This document shows positions 34,839 through 43,926 of a stretch of DNA of 64,000 bases, in pieces. Location of the stretch: contig JAEWVR010000036.1 in NCBI GenBank assembly GCA_023459055.1, positions 1 to 64,000 of the forward strand, written 5' to 3'. The DNA comes from Fibrobacterota bacterium. Lineage in GTDB: Bacteria; Fibrobacterota; Chitinivibrionia; Chitinivibrionales; Chitinispirillaceae. Each line of letters begins with the position of its first letter. Positions within the stretch are counted from its first letter, which is position 1. Below the pieces are notes generated by a model that made no database searches, had not been told where the DNA came from, and saw only the letters and a list, made by a program, of their open reading frames with translations. Both the position numbers and the translations under genes were made by a program.

Positions 34839-36410
34839 ATGAATCTTATTTGTACAACAGAACAGATACGTGCAATAGACACTGGAACCATTAATGGAGA
34901 TAGTGAAAAAGGATATATGTTGATGAAATCTGCTGCTCAGGGCATTGCTGATGCAGTTGTGGATGTCGTTGATAAAAGAGATGGTGTACGCATTGCCGTT
35001 TTCTGTGGCAAAGGTAATAATGGAGGGGATGGCTTCGCGGCTGCACGGATACTGCTTGGTAGAGGTTATGATGTTATCTGTTATGCTCTATGTAAATGTG
35101 ATGATCTTCAGAATGAGGCGAAACGGGCCTATGATGATTATGTTGCTGCCGGGAATACGGTAATTGAAATTGTGGATAAAGAGGCTTTTCCTGATTGTTC
35201 GAAATTCAGTATTATTATAGATGCTCTTTTGGGAAATGGACTAAAGGGCAATCCTGAGGGGCTTTATGCGGATGCAATTAATTGTATTAATCGGTCACAT
35301 GTTAACGTCGTTGCCGCAGATACACCATCAGGGCTTGACAATAATACCGGAATTCCATTCTCACCCTGTATTGATGCACAGTTTACTGTTACGATGGGAT
35401 TTCCAAAAGTCGGACTTTATTTCTATCCGGGTAGATCGAATGTCGGGAGATTGAAAATTCAACCACTTGATTATGATAAGGTTAGTATCGAAAAAGAAAA
35501 AATAGATATTCTTACTCCGGACGTGCATGATCTTTACAAAATGCTGCCACCGCGACATGCTGCCGGTTCGAAACATGATCATGGACTTGCGCTGCTTTTA
35601 TGCGGATCCCGGGGAATGAGCGGTAGTGCCGCACTTGCATCAATGGCTGCACTTCGTGCCGGGTGTGGAATGACTCACTGCGCGGTGCCTGTATCAATTG
35701 CAGATATCCTTTCTGTGAAGTTGACAGAAACAGTAATTCATCCGCTGTGGGAAAATGAATCCGGTGCAGTGTCAATCAATGCTATCGAGCAGATTCGCAT
35801 ACTCGCTGACGGGAAACAGGCTATGTGTATTGGACCCGGTCTTGGGCATGAAATCGGGACATCAAAACTTGTTCGTGAACTGGTTAGAAGTGTCAGTTTA
35901 CCATTGATACTTGATGCTGATGGATTAAATGCATTCAAGGGGTATGCTGATGAACTTGAGAATCATATCGGTGAAGTAATTATCACACCGCATCGGGGTG
36001 AATGGGCACGATTGTTCGGGCCGCTCGAACGGGAACCGTTAAAGTTGATTAATCAGGTTAAAACTATTTCGCAAAAGTTTGGAATTACCATTTTACTAAA
36101 AGGGAATCCGTCGATTTGTGCCTGTCCTGATGGTGCTGTGTATATCCTGCCGTTTGGAAATAGTGCTCTTGCAAAAGCCGGGAGCGGTGATGTCCTCAGC
36201 GGGTGTATTGTGTCGCTTCTCGCGCAAGGTGCAGTTGTTCGGGATTCCGCAGTACTTGGCGCATATCTGCTTGGACAGGCTGGAGTGATTGCATCAGAAT
36301 GTTTGAGTGAGTACTCTGTTGTTGCCAGTGATGTTATCGAAACAATTCCTCTGGTAATTCAGCAGTTGATTGTCAAAGGACGGAAAATAAATGCAGAACA
36401 ATCAATATAG
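34839..36410 (+). CDS. nnr: Bifunctional NAD(P)H-hydrate epimerase/dehydratase
   Basis: Repairs damaged NADHX/NADPHX. The 523-residue protein has an N-terminal YjeF_N epimerase domain (FCGKGNNGGDGFAAARIL, about residue 50) and a C-terminal YjeF_C/CARKD ATP/ADP-dependent dehydratase domain with LLCGSRGMSGSAALA, CIGPGLG, LDADGLNAF, ITPHRGEWARLF and AKAGSGDVLSGCI. AGAAAGGA lies eight to nine bases before the ATG at 34839; a GTG codon directly before it is less likely. Single gene. Confidence 0.93.
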   Translation: MNLICTTEQIRAIDTGTINGDSEKGYMLMKSAAQGIADAVVDVVDKRDGVRIAVFCGKGNNGGDGFAAARILLGRGYDVICYALCKCDDLQNEAKRAYDDYVAAGNTVIEIVDKEAFPDCSKFSIIIDALLGNGLKGNPEGLYADAINCINRSHVNVVAADTPSGLDNNTGIPFSPCIDAQFTVTMGFPKVGLYFYPGRSNVGRLKIQPLDYDKVSIEKEKIDILTPDVHDLYKMLPPRHAAGSKHDHGLALLLCGSRGMSGSAALASMAALRAGCGMTHCAVPVSIADILSVKLTETVIHPLWENESGAVSINAIEQIRILADGKQAMCIGPGLGHEIGTSKLVRELVRSVSLPLILDADGLNAFKGYADELENHIGEVIITPHRGEWARLFGPLEREPLKLINQVKTISQKFGITILLKGNPSICACPDGAVYILPFGNSALAKAGSGDVLSGCIVSLLAQGAVVRDSAVLGAYLLGQAGVIASECLSEYSVVASDVIETIPLVIQQLIVKGRKINAEQSI

Positions 36411-36567
36411 AATAGATAATAGTTGCCATCTCTCACCGACATTGTTGGCGTTTCATCTATCCCTGCTTCCCAAAATACTCTGTCTGAAACTATTTTGAAA
36501 AAGTCTGTCGGGATTTACGAGAAATAGTATATTTCCCCACATAATTACTTATCATCAAGGGCATTGC

Positions 36568-39500
36568 ATGAAAAAATTGATGTGTGGATTGTCAATTCTG
36601 TTTACGGTTGCATACTGCGCCGGGTACAATCATCCGGAAATTAAATGGAGAACTGTTACAACTGAGCATTTCTCAATTAACTACTATGACAAGACTGAAC
36701 CAGCATTGTATGCCGCATGGAAAATTGCAGAGGAAACATTCGCAGCGCTTGCACCTCTTTTTGACTATAAGCTTCGTACCCGGATTGAATTATCACTTGC
36801 AGATTATGATGATTACAGTAACGGATGGGCAGATTACACATCAGGGGCAATAATGATCTGGATACCTGATGCACAGATGGAGTTTCGTACGAATACCACC
36901 TGGCTGAGAAATGTCATTTCACATGAAATCACTCACATTCTCAGTCTTGAAAGCAATCGCAGCTCGAAAATGATTGATATAGCCATAGACCTGAATCTTC
37001 AGGGCCCCTACGAAAATCTTACCGTTCAGGAGGTTGCTGCTAAAATAACACCATGGCCAGACTGGTTTGCTGAGGGTATTGCACAATTAGGAGCAGAACG
37101 GTTGGGGCACGATTGTTGGGATGCGCGTCGGGAGATGCTGCTGCGCACAGCAGTGATGGCCAGGCGGCAGTTGAGTCTTGATGAAATGGGCGTTTTCAGC
37201 CATGATTTTCGTGGTAATGAACAGGTGTATAATCAGGGGTATTCGTTTGTAAAGTTTCTCGTCAATCGGTGCGGGCTTGACAATATAACTGCTATATTGA
37301 GAAACGGGGCATCGCAACGAATTGATTTCAGAACCGAATTCAGCGAGCGAACCGGCCGTCAGGTTGAATCGTTGTATGCTGAGTGGCTTGATAGTTTGAG
37401 CGAGTCATATCGCGTCAGGTTTCCATCTGCGGGTTCTGCTGAGACAGTCTTAAGTCATGGCGGTTTGATTAATGCAGTGCCGCAGGTGTCGCCGGATAAA
37501 CGGTTTTTCGGGTATTTATCAAGCGGTCGTGATGATGCCGGGCAGACATCACTTCTGATTTGCGAGTATGCAACCGGCAAAATAATCCATAAAATCCGGT
37601 ATGCACATACATCATGGGCTTTTTCGAACGATTCCCGTAAAGTGTATTTTGTCAAGTCGCGTGATCCCAACAGGCACGGATCTTTTCTTAATGATCTTTT
37701 TTCGTATGATTTGAAGACCGGGAAAACTATACGAATAACCAATGGTGGCCGTATTTACAATGTGGCAGTGTCTCCGGTTAACGGAACTGTCGGAGTTGTG
37801 ACATTTAATAAAGGTGTTTTCCAGCCGGGCATTCTCGATATTGCAAGCGGAAATATTATAAATACCGTTAACACGGTTATAGGAGAACCGATTTTAAGAT
37901 TGTCATGGAGTCCTCAGGATTCAACACGATTTGTCGCCGAGAAACTCGTTGATGGAGTCTCAAAGCTGTATATTTATTCTACTTTTGACACTACGGTAAC
38001 GAGTCTGACATCGAATACTGCCCGGGAAGAATCACCATATTGGGCTGCGGATGGCCGGATCTATTTCAATGCTGATTATGATGGAGTCAATAATATCTAT
38101 AGTATTAACAGTGATGGGTCCGACTTGCAACGGTACACAAATACAATTACCGGATGTTTTTCTCCTGTTGTGGCTGATAGCAGTGCGATCATCTTCTGCG
38201 GTTATAATGTATCAGGATTCACCATTGCCAAATGCGATATCAAAGGTGCAGCGTATCAGGTCCCATCCGGTCTTGTCTGCACATTCAAATCCTTGCCAGT
38301 ACCGAAAGGTAAAGTAACAATTAACGCAACACCCTATCGGGTGCATTATGGATGTAAAATGTCTGAGTTTACAATCTTCGGTGCGATAATGCGTAATGAT
38401 GGACTCATTATAAAAGATGACAATGTGGATATTGATTCGACAACATACAACGCAGGAGTATCTCTTTCATTGTATCAACAGGATCCTCTTGAGAAAAAGA
38501 ACAAAGTAATCGGACTGGCTGCAGGAATTGCCGGTTTGAACGAACGTGCAGTTGATAGCCGGAAGAAGAGTTATAAATCGAAAATGTTGCACAACGATAA
38601 TAATTTTCTCCGACAGAAGGCATTAATGAAAATGCCTGCGGTTAAAGGTGAGATTCTCAGTTCAGGAATTATAAAGAATAATAATTTTAATACAAGGTTA
38701 AATCAGACATTTAAATCTCAGGCTTCAAATGCAGATTCATCTGATTCAAATTCTCTACAGTATCAGATTTATTTGCAGCCAATGTTATCGCTGGTAAATA
38801 AGGAGAATAAAGCAACACTGCAATTTCAGATTGCAGCAGTTACTTCAATTATTCCTGTACCATATATAATTAATGCATCCTTGTTGTCTGAGTATCAACT
38901 ATCAAAAAATGCAACAATTGCATTCGGTGCAGTACCGTCCATTCTTCTCTCATTTCCATCGATATACGGACAATCAGCAGTAAATTCCAGTTGGATATAT
39001 GGACAAGTACCGGTAATCGTCAACTGGAGTACAACGGGTACCTACAATGAAGATATAAATTATAACTTTAATAATTATAGTCAGGTCACAATTTCTACAG
39101 GTGCAGAGTTTATTCCATTTGAGGAAATCGAATATGTTGATGAGGATAGATCAGATACAAGGTTGTATAATGCAAATGCATTTTATACATCAGCGCTGCT
39201 TTTTCATGCATTCCCATTGAGTAAATACAATGCCCTGCAGCTTGTACTTCAGGGTAATTATTACCTGTTTGACAGAACAATGATATTTAATGAATTCAAA
39301 GATGAATCAGCAATGCTGCTGCAGTCAATGGTCTCTGCGAAATATGTTTTTCCTATTGTCAGGAACATAAATACCGGCAACAGATATTATTTTGATAATT
39401 TTTATGGATCTGTCGGTTATTCCCTGCTCCTTGAAATGAATGGTACATTTCTTGAAAATCCATCCAGGAAAATTTTACATGATAAGAACTACTCAAAAAA

Positions 39501-39642
39501 TGCTGCTGCAGGGCATCTGATAAGTGCCGCAGTGGAACTTGGGCATTATAGATCAAGTATGTATTTCAAGAAATTTGTTTTTAGTGTTGATTACGAACTG
39601 TTAAGTGAAAAAGTCTACCTGAAAGTAGCATCGGAGTTTTAA
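36568..39642 (+). CDS. Zinc-peptidase-like/beta-propeller protein, probably outer-membrane associated
   Basis: A 1024-residue exported protein (signal peptide MKKLMCGLSILFTVAYCAG). Residues about 25-290 form a gluzincin-like (peptidase MA-type) domain: HEITH at 119-123 and the third zinc ligand Glu169 in DWFAEGIAQ. Residues about 290-600 are TolB/WD40-like propeller repeats (PQVSPDKRFFGYLSSGRD, SWSPQDSTRF, SPYWAADGRIYFNADYDG). The last 300 residues alternate polar and hydrophobic residues, are aromatic-rich and end in Phe, as in outer-membrane barrels. Its stop overlaps the radical SAM gene start (TAATG). Related propeller-peptidase proteins are common but uncharacterised; protease activity is inferred. 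Confidence 0.78.
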   Translation: MKKLMCGLSILFTVAYCAGYNHPEIKWRTVTTEHFSINYYDKTEPALYAAWKIAEETFAALAPLFDYKLRTRIELSLADYDDYSNGWADYTSGAIMIWIPDAQMEFRTNTTWLRNVISHEITHILSLESNRSSKMIDIAIDLNLQGPYENLTVQEVAAKITPWPDWFAEGIAQLGAERLGHDCWDARREMLLRTAVMARRQLSLDEMGVFSHDFRGNEQVYNQGYSFVKFLVNRCGLDNITAILRNGASQRIDFRTEFSERTGRQVESLYAEWLDSLSESYRVRFPSAGSAETVLSHGGLINAVPQVSPDKRFFGYLSSGRDDAGQTSLLICEYATGKIIHKIRYAHTSWAFSNDSRKVYFVKSRDPNRHGSFLNDLFSYDLKTGKTIRITNGGRIYNVAVSPVNGTVGVVTFNKGVFQPGILDIASGNIINTVNTVIGEPILRLSWSPQDSTRFVAEKLVDGVSKLYIYSTFDTTVTSLTSNTAREESPYWAADGRIYFNADYDGVNNIYSINSDGSDLQRYTNTITGCFSPVVADSSAIIFCGYNVSGFTIAKCDIKGAAYQVPSGLVCTFKSLPVPKGKVTINATPYRVHYGCKMSEFTIFGAIMRNDGLIIKDDNVDIDSTTYNAGVSLSLYQQDPLEKKNKVIGLAAGIAGLNERAVDSRKKSYKSKMLHNDNNFLRQKALMKMPAVKGEILSSGIIKNNNFNTRLNQTFKSQASNADSSDSNSLQYQIYLQPMLSLVNKENKATLQFQIAAVTSIIPVPYIINASLLSEYQLSKNATIAFGAVPSILLSFPSIYGQSAVNSSWIYGQVPVIVNWSTTGTYNEDINYNFNNYSQVTISTGAEFIPFEEIEYVDEDRSDTRLYNANAFYTSALLFHAFPLSKYNALQLVLQGNYYLFDRTMIFNEFKDESAMLLQSMVSAKYVFPIVRNINTGNRYYFDNFYGSVGYSLLLEMNGTFLENPSRKILHDKNYSKNAAAGHLISAAVELGHYRSSMYFKKFVFSVDYELLSEKVYLKVASEF

Positions 39643-40853
39643 TGAAATTTTTGCTACTCTATCCAAAATGGCCAAAACTTGAGCATCAGACAGAATTTCA
39701 TCTGCCGCCTCACGGACCTGTGGTAATGGCAGCCGCGATACCATCATGGGTTGATGTCACCTTTATTGATGAGAATGTGCAGGACTTGCCTGATTTGACA
39801 AAATGGGATCTTGTTGGAATTTCCACCATGTTGTCTTCACAGCTGCCGCGTGCATTTGAACTTGCAGATCAGATACGGGCCAGTGGAAAAGATGTCATCT
39901 TTGGTGGTATCGCAACAATGCTTCATTCGGAAGAAGTCGCCAAACATGCGTCAAGTATGTTTCTTGGTGAAGTAGAGGGTGGGCGACTTGAAAATGTCTT
40001 TGTTGACAAAAAGAATGGTACTCTCAAGCCACTCTATAATTATATGAATGATTTTCCTGATACCGCAAGTATCGGGCCGGCAAGACGATCGATTCTTGAT
40101 TACAGCAGGTATGATTATAAAGGTACAAGGATGGTTGACCTTTTTCATGCGTCAAGAGGATGCCGGTTTAACTGTTTCCCTTGTTGTACAGGGTTTCTGG
40201 GTGGCAAAAAATTCCGTCCCCGTCCTATTGATAAAGTGGTTGAAGAACTGAGCCTGATTGACAATGACCGGCTTTTTATCGTTGATAATTCACTCGCGCA
40301 GGATAAACAGTGGGAAATGGATCTCTTTGATGCAATGGTGCCGTTAAAGAAGGTGTGGTGCTGCCATCCCATTGAGGACGATGATGAGGTACTTGAGAAA
40401 GCTGCCAAAGCAGGTGCATGGTATGTATATCAGGCTATATTTGATACATCAGATCATATTCGTGAGCGTGTTCGCCGGTATAAAAGCTATGGTATTGGTG
40501 TGGAAGGTACTATAATCCTCGGTACCGATGACCAGGATGAGGATTATATCAAACGGCTTGTTGACTTTCTGATAGAGATCGACCTTGATCTTGCTGAGTT
40601 TACTATTCTAACACCTTTTGCACATACTCCGATACGGGAAGAGTATGAAAAGAATGACAGGATACTATCGAATGATCTGAATCTTTACAATGCGGGTAAT
40701 GTTGTTTTTAAACCAAAACAGATGACTCCCGATACACTGCAGAAAATGTATCATTATGCGTGGAATACCTTCTATCATGATGAACCGCAGCGATACAGGA
40801 TGTACAAACTTTTTAAAAAAGCACTTGAGAAAAAGGCTGTTCCGGTACTATGA
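39642..40853 (+). CDS. Radical SAM protein (B12-binding-type architecture)
   Basis: A 403-residue protein with an N-terminal Rossmann-like B12-binding-type domain (KFLLLYPKW, VDVTFIDENVQDLP, DVIFGGIATMLH) and a radical SAM domain whose cluster cysteines are C174, C178 and C181 in SRGCRFNCFPCCTG. The cobalamin motif DxHxxG is not seen, so cobalamin may not be bound. It sits between the peptidase/propeller gene (TAATG overlap) and the ketosynthase gene (ATGA overlap), a context of polyketide-like or fatty-acyl modification. It could catalyse methylation or a C-C bond step on an acyl chain, by inference only. Confidence 0.85.
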   Translation: MKFLLLYPKWPKLEHQTEFHLPPHGPVVMAAAIPSWVDVTFIDENVQDLPDLTKWDLVGISTMLSSQLPRAFELADQIRASGKDVIFGGIATMLHSEEVAKHASSMFLGEVEGGRLENVFVDKKNGTLKPLYNYMNDFPDTASIGPARRSILDYSRYDYKGTRMVDLFHASRGCRFNCFPCCTGFLGGKKFRPRPIDKVVEELSLIDNDRLFIVDNSLAQDKQWEMDLFDAMVPLKKVWCCHPIEDDDEVLEKAAKAGAWYVYQAIFDTSDHIRERVRRYKSYGIGVEGTIILGTDDQDEDYIKRLVDFLIEIDLDLAEFTILTPFAHTPIREEYEKNDRILSNDLNLYNAGNVVFKPKQMTPDTLQKMYHYAWNTFYHDEPQRYRMYKLFKKALEKKAVPVL

Positions 40854-42040
40854 GTGATGAACTATGGGTAACAGGCATTGGGATTATTTCCGCTGCCGGA
40901 TATGGGTATACAGATCATCTCAATGCATTACAAAAGGGGCGTTCGTCACTTTCTGCACATAATTTTTTTGATGGTGGTCTGCCTGACCCATGCATGTGCG
41001 GTAAGGTGCCATCAACATTGATTAATGATTCCATTGATGCAACTGCGGGAGACAGAAGTATTCTTCTTGCAGATAAAGCAATTAGTGAAGCCCTTGCGAC
41101 ATCAAAGATACATCCGCGGGATTGTACGATGGATCTTGTAGCTGGGACAACACTTGGAAATATGCATGGAGGAACCCTTTATTACAAGGCTATGAGATCC
41201 GGACAACCATTAAATCCGGATCTTGTCAGAAATGTAATGCCGGATGCGGTAGCGAATGTGCTGTCTAAAAAGTACGGATTTACAGGACGGCATATTACTG
41301 TATCTTCAGCATGTGCATCAGGAACAACCGCCATCGGAACGGCAATGGCCCGTATAAGACGCGGGCATTCAGTATGTGCTGTGGCAGGAGGCGTTGATGC
41401 ACTCTCTCCATTTGTTATTGCAGGATTTAATTGTTTACGGTTGCTTTCGAAAAAGGAATGCAGGCCGTTTAGTGCATCACGGGATGGTTTAAATCCCGGT
41501 GAAGGGGCTGCGTTTTGTGTTATAGAATCGCAGGAGTATGCACGCCGGCGGGAGGCATCACCGGTTGCGAAAATCACTGGTTATGGAAATGCACTTGAAG
41601 CGTTTCACTATACAAAATCAGATCCTCAGGGAAGCGGTATTGCATCTGCAATCCGTAAAGCACTTGACAATGCAGATGTTCGGCCCGAACAGATTGATCA
41701 TATTCATGCTCATGGAACTGCAACAATAGTTAACGATATTACAGAATATAACGGATTTGTAAATGTATTTGGTGATCGATTGAAAGATATTCCTGTTTGT
41801 TCATCAAAGTCAATGCTTGGTCATACGTATGGTGCAGCCGGGGCTATCGCCGCGGTAATTTCTGTTGTGTCAATCGTACATGGTTTAATACCTGCAACGC
41901 TACATTGCAGTGATCCGGACCCGTTGTTTACTCATCTGAATATCTCTGATAAACCACGTAATTGTGTTGTCAGGAAAGTTCTGAGTGTTTCTCTTGGTTT
42001 TGGAGGTGAGTGTGCAGCACTGGTACTGGAGGCACTATGA
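40850..42040 (+). CDS. Beta-ketoacyl synthase (KS-alpha type)
   Basis: A 396-residue condensing enzyme related to FabF but divergent from the housekeeping copy at 10951. The catalytic Cys155 lies in VSSACASGTTAIG, and the His pair is in HAHGTATIVND and SKSMLGHTYGAAGA, so it should be active. Its start and stop overlap the radical SAM gene and the Cys-less ketosynthase gene as ATGA, which makes strict co-translation likely. With the next gene it forms a KS-alpha/KS-beta pair as in type II polyketide or aryl-polyene systems. Confidence 0.88.
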   Translation: MSDELWVTGIGIISAAGYGYTDHLNALQKGRSSLSAHNFFDGGLPDPCMCGKVPSTLINDSIDATAGDRSILLADKAISEALATSKIHPRDCTMDLVAGTTLGNMHGGTLYYKAMRSGQPLNPDLVRNVMPDAVANVLSKKYGFTGRHITVSSACASGTTAIGTAMARIRRGHSVCAVAGGVDALSPFVIAGFNCLRLLSKKECRPFSASRDGLNPGEGAAFCVIESQEYARRREASPVAKITGYGNALEAFHYTKSDPQGSGIASAIRKALDNADVRPEQIDHIHAHGTATIVNDITEYNGFVNVFGDRLKDIPVCSSKSMLGHTYGAAGAIAAVISVVSIVHGLIPATLHCSDPDPLFTHLNISDKPRNCVVRKVLSVSLGFGGECAALVLEAL

Positions 42041-43089
42041 AACATTCTAAAACCGTTGCGATTACAGGAATCGGTATCGTGATGCCATCAGTGCAGTCTT
42101 ACGGCGATTGTCGTGAAGATGTTCTTAAAAAATGCAAACATAAAAGAACTGTTGATTCGATACCGTTGCCGCAGGGTCAGAATGCACGTGAACTGCGGCG
42201 ACTATCTAAGCTTGTCAAGCTCACCGTGAGTGCTGCGGATCAGGCGCTGATGATGTCCGGTGCTGATAGATCGAAAATGGCTGCAGGTGTTGCCTTGACT
42301 CACGGATCAACATCATTTTTAGCCGAATTTCATGATCTGCTTTTTGAATACGGTGCTGATAGTGCAAGTCCCTCTGCATTTTCCAATGGGGTTACCAATG
42401 CTCCGCTTTCCACTATTTCGACACTGTACAAATTGACAAGTGGCGGCATTACCTTTACCGGTCTGGAATCATCCGGAATTGATCTGTTAAATCAGGCGGC
42501 AGAAGCTGTAGGTTGTAATGAATATGCTTCATATCTTGCCGGATCTGCCGAGGAGTATTCACCGATTACCGAAAAGATTTATCAGGCTAAAGGCTGGTAT
42601 AACGGGATTACTCCACCTTACCTGCCATCATGTAGCTGTAACGAGTACGGTTTATCACTAAGTGAGGGTAGTGCATTTGTAGTATTTGAAAAGATGACAG
42701 AAGATAGTATGGCGCGGGCTATTGCAACATATACATCTCATGAATCAGGATGGTCTGCTATAAAAAAAGATTTAGTAATTTCAGGTGCATCCGGTGGTCC
42801 TCAGGATAGTTTCGAACTTGAGACGATAAAGATAAATTTTGACAACGGAATAAAGGACGTCGCATTTACGTCAACGGTATTTGGTAATTGCTTTGCGTTA
42901 AATGGAGTACTATCGGTTATTCTTGCATGTAAATGTATTCAGGAAAACAGAAATGTTGTACCGGGCGTACAACTTCATCCGTCAATAGCAGCTCACCGGA
43001 TACAATGTGACAGAGTAAAGAATGTTCTGGTAACATCGGCATCAAGGGATGGTCAGGAGTCGCAATGTATTATTTCAGCTCCTGAATAA
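42037..43089 (+). CDS. Ketosynthase-like protein without catalytic Cys (chain-length-factor type)
   Basis: A 350-residue thiolase-fold protein. The N-terminus VAITGIGIVMPS and segments VALTHGSTSFL, LAGSAEEYSP, LSEGSAFVVFEK and TSTVFGNCFALNGVLSVILAC follow ketosynthase topology, but the nucleophile position reads FTGLESSG: Glu144 stands where Cys is expected and the catalytic His motifs are also degraded. That is the pattern of a chain length factor (KS-beta), which dimerises with the active KS. ATG at 42037 overlaps the KS-alpha stop. No ACP, ketoreductase or dehydratase gene is next to it. Confidence 0.78.
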   Translation: MKHSKTVAITGIGIVMPSVQSYGDCREDVLKKCKHKRTVDSIPLPQGQNARELRRLSKLVKLTVSAADQALMMSGADRSKMAAGVALTHGSTSFLAEFHDLLFEYGADSASPSAFSNGVTNAPLSTISTLYKLTSGGITFTGLESSGIDLLNQAAEAVGCNEYASYLAGSAEEYSPITEKIYQAKGWYNGITPPYLPSCSCNEYGLSLSEGSAFVVFEKMTEDSMARAIATYTSHESGWSAIKKDLVISGASGGPQDSFELETIKINFDNGIKDVAFTSTVFGNCFALNGVLSVILACKCIQENRNVVPGVQLHPSIAAHRIQCDRVKNVLVTSASRDGQESQCIISAPE

Positions 43090-43146
43090 TTGATAGTACA
43101 TGCAGTATCTCATGAATGGTTTAATACTTTGATAATGGAGACGGGA

Positions 43147-43893
43147 ATGAAGTGTTGTAACGGTATGATGATTTTATTGGTTTCTGTAACAATTGTTTAT
43201 GCACAGTTTCGTCAGATACCGGTTGTGCAACCGAAAATCATTAAACGTATCAATCATGACCAGAATGCTTTTACCCAGGGTCTTGAAATGTACAATGGGA
43301 GACTTATTGAAAGTACCGGTTTATATGGAAAATCATCACTGCGGATGCTTGACACAAATGGTGTTATTCTCAAAAAGGTGTCTGTTGACAGCGTGTTTGC
43401 TGAAGGGTGCACGGTTTTTAAAGGAAAATTGTTTCAATTGACCTGGAAGGAATCAATCTGTTTTGTCTACTCACCATTGGATTTTAAACTGAAAAAGAAA
43501 ATTAGCTATTCAGGCGAGGGGTGGGGGCTTGCACATGATAAAACATCGATATACATGAGTAACGGTTCCGATACCATATATGTTCGTGATTCTTCATTTG
43601 CGGTGAAACGTAAACTTCAGATACGGCTGAATGGACAACCACTACGCAATCTTAATGAGCTCGAATACGCAAACGGTAAACTGTACGCAAATATCTGGTA
43701 TGAAAACACAATCGCAGAGATTGATCTGAATAATGGTACGGTGACTCGACTGATTGATTGTTCAGGAATTGTTGCAGTTGAAAAACCGGTATCTCAGGAG
43801 TGCGTGCTTAATGGTATTGCATACCGTGATATGGATTCGTTGTTTTATATCACGGGAAAGAACTGGGCGCATATATATCTTGTTAAGTTTTAA
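43147..43893 (+). CDS. Glutaminyl-peptide cyclotransferase (glutamine cyclotransferase family)
   Basis: A 248-residue exported beta-propeller enzyme that turns N-terminal Gln into pyroglutamate. The family pattern is clear: NHDQNAFTQGLEMYNGRLIESTGLYGKSSLR, then FAEGCTVFKGKLFQLTWKE, GEGWGLAHD, LNELEYANGKLYANIW and the final VLNGIAYRD...FYITGKNWAHIY (quoted in pieces). A signal peptide precedes (MKCCNGMMILLVSVTIVYAQ). The ATG at 43147 follows GGAG by six bases. It follows the ketosynthase pair by 57 bases and may be in the same transcript, but a functional link is not evident. Confidence 0.88.
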   Translation: MKCCNGMMILLVSVTIVYAQFRQIPVVQPKIIKRINHDQNAFTQGLEMYNGRLIESTGLYGKSSLRMLDTNGVILKKVSVDSVFAEGCTVFKGKLFQLTWKESICFVYSPLDFKLKKKISYSGEGWGLAHDKTSIYMSNGSDTIYVRDSSFAVKRKLQIRLNGQPLRNLNELEYANGKLYANIWYENTIAEIDLNNGTVTRLIDCSGIVAVEKPVSQECVLNGIAYRDMDSLFYITGKNWAHIYLVKF

Positions 43894-43926
43894 AATGATT
43901 TTTCATGTAAAGAATTTTTAATCAGA

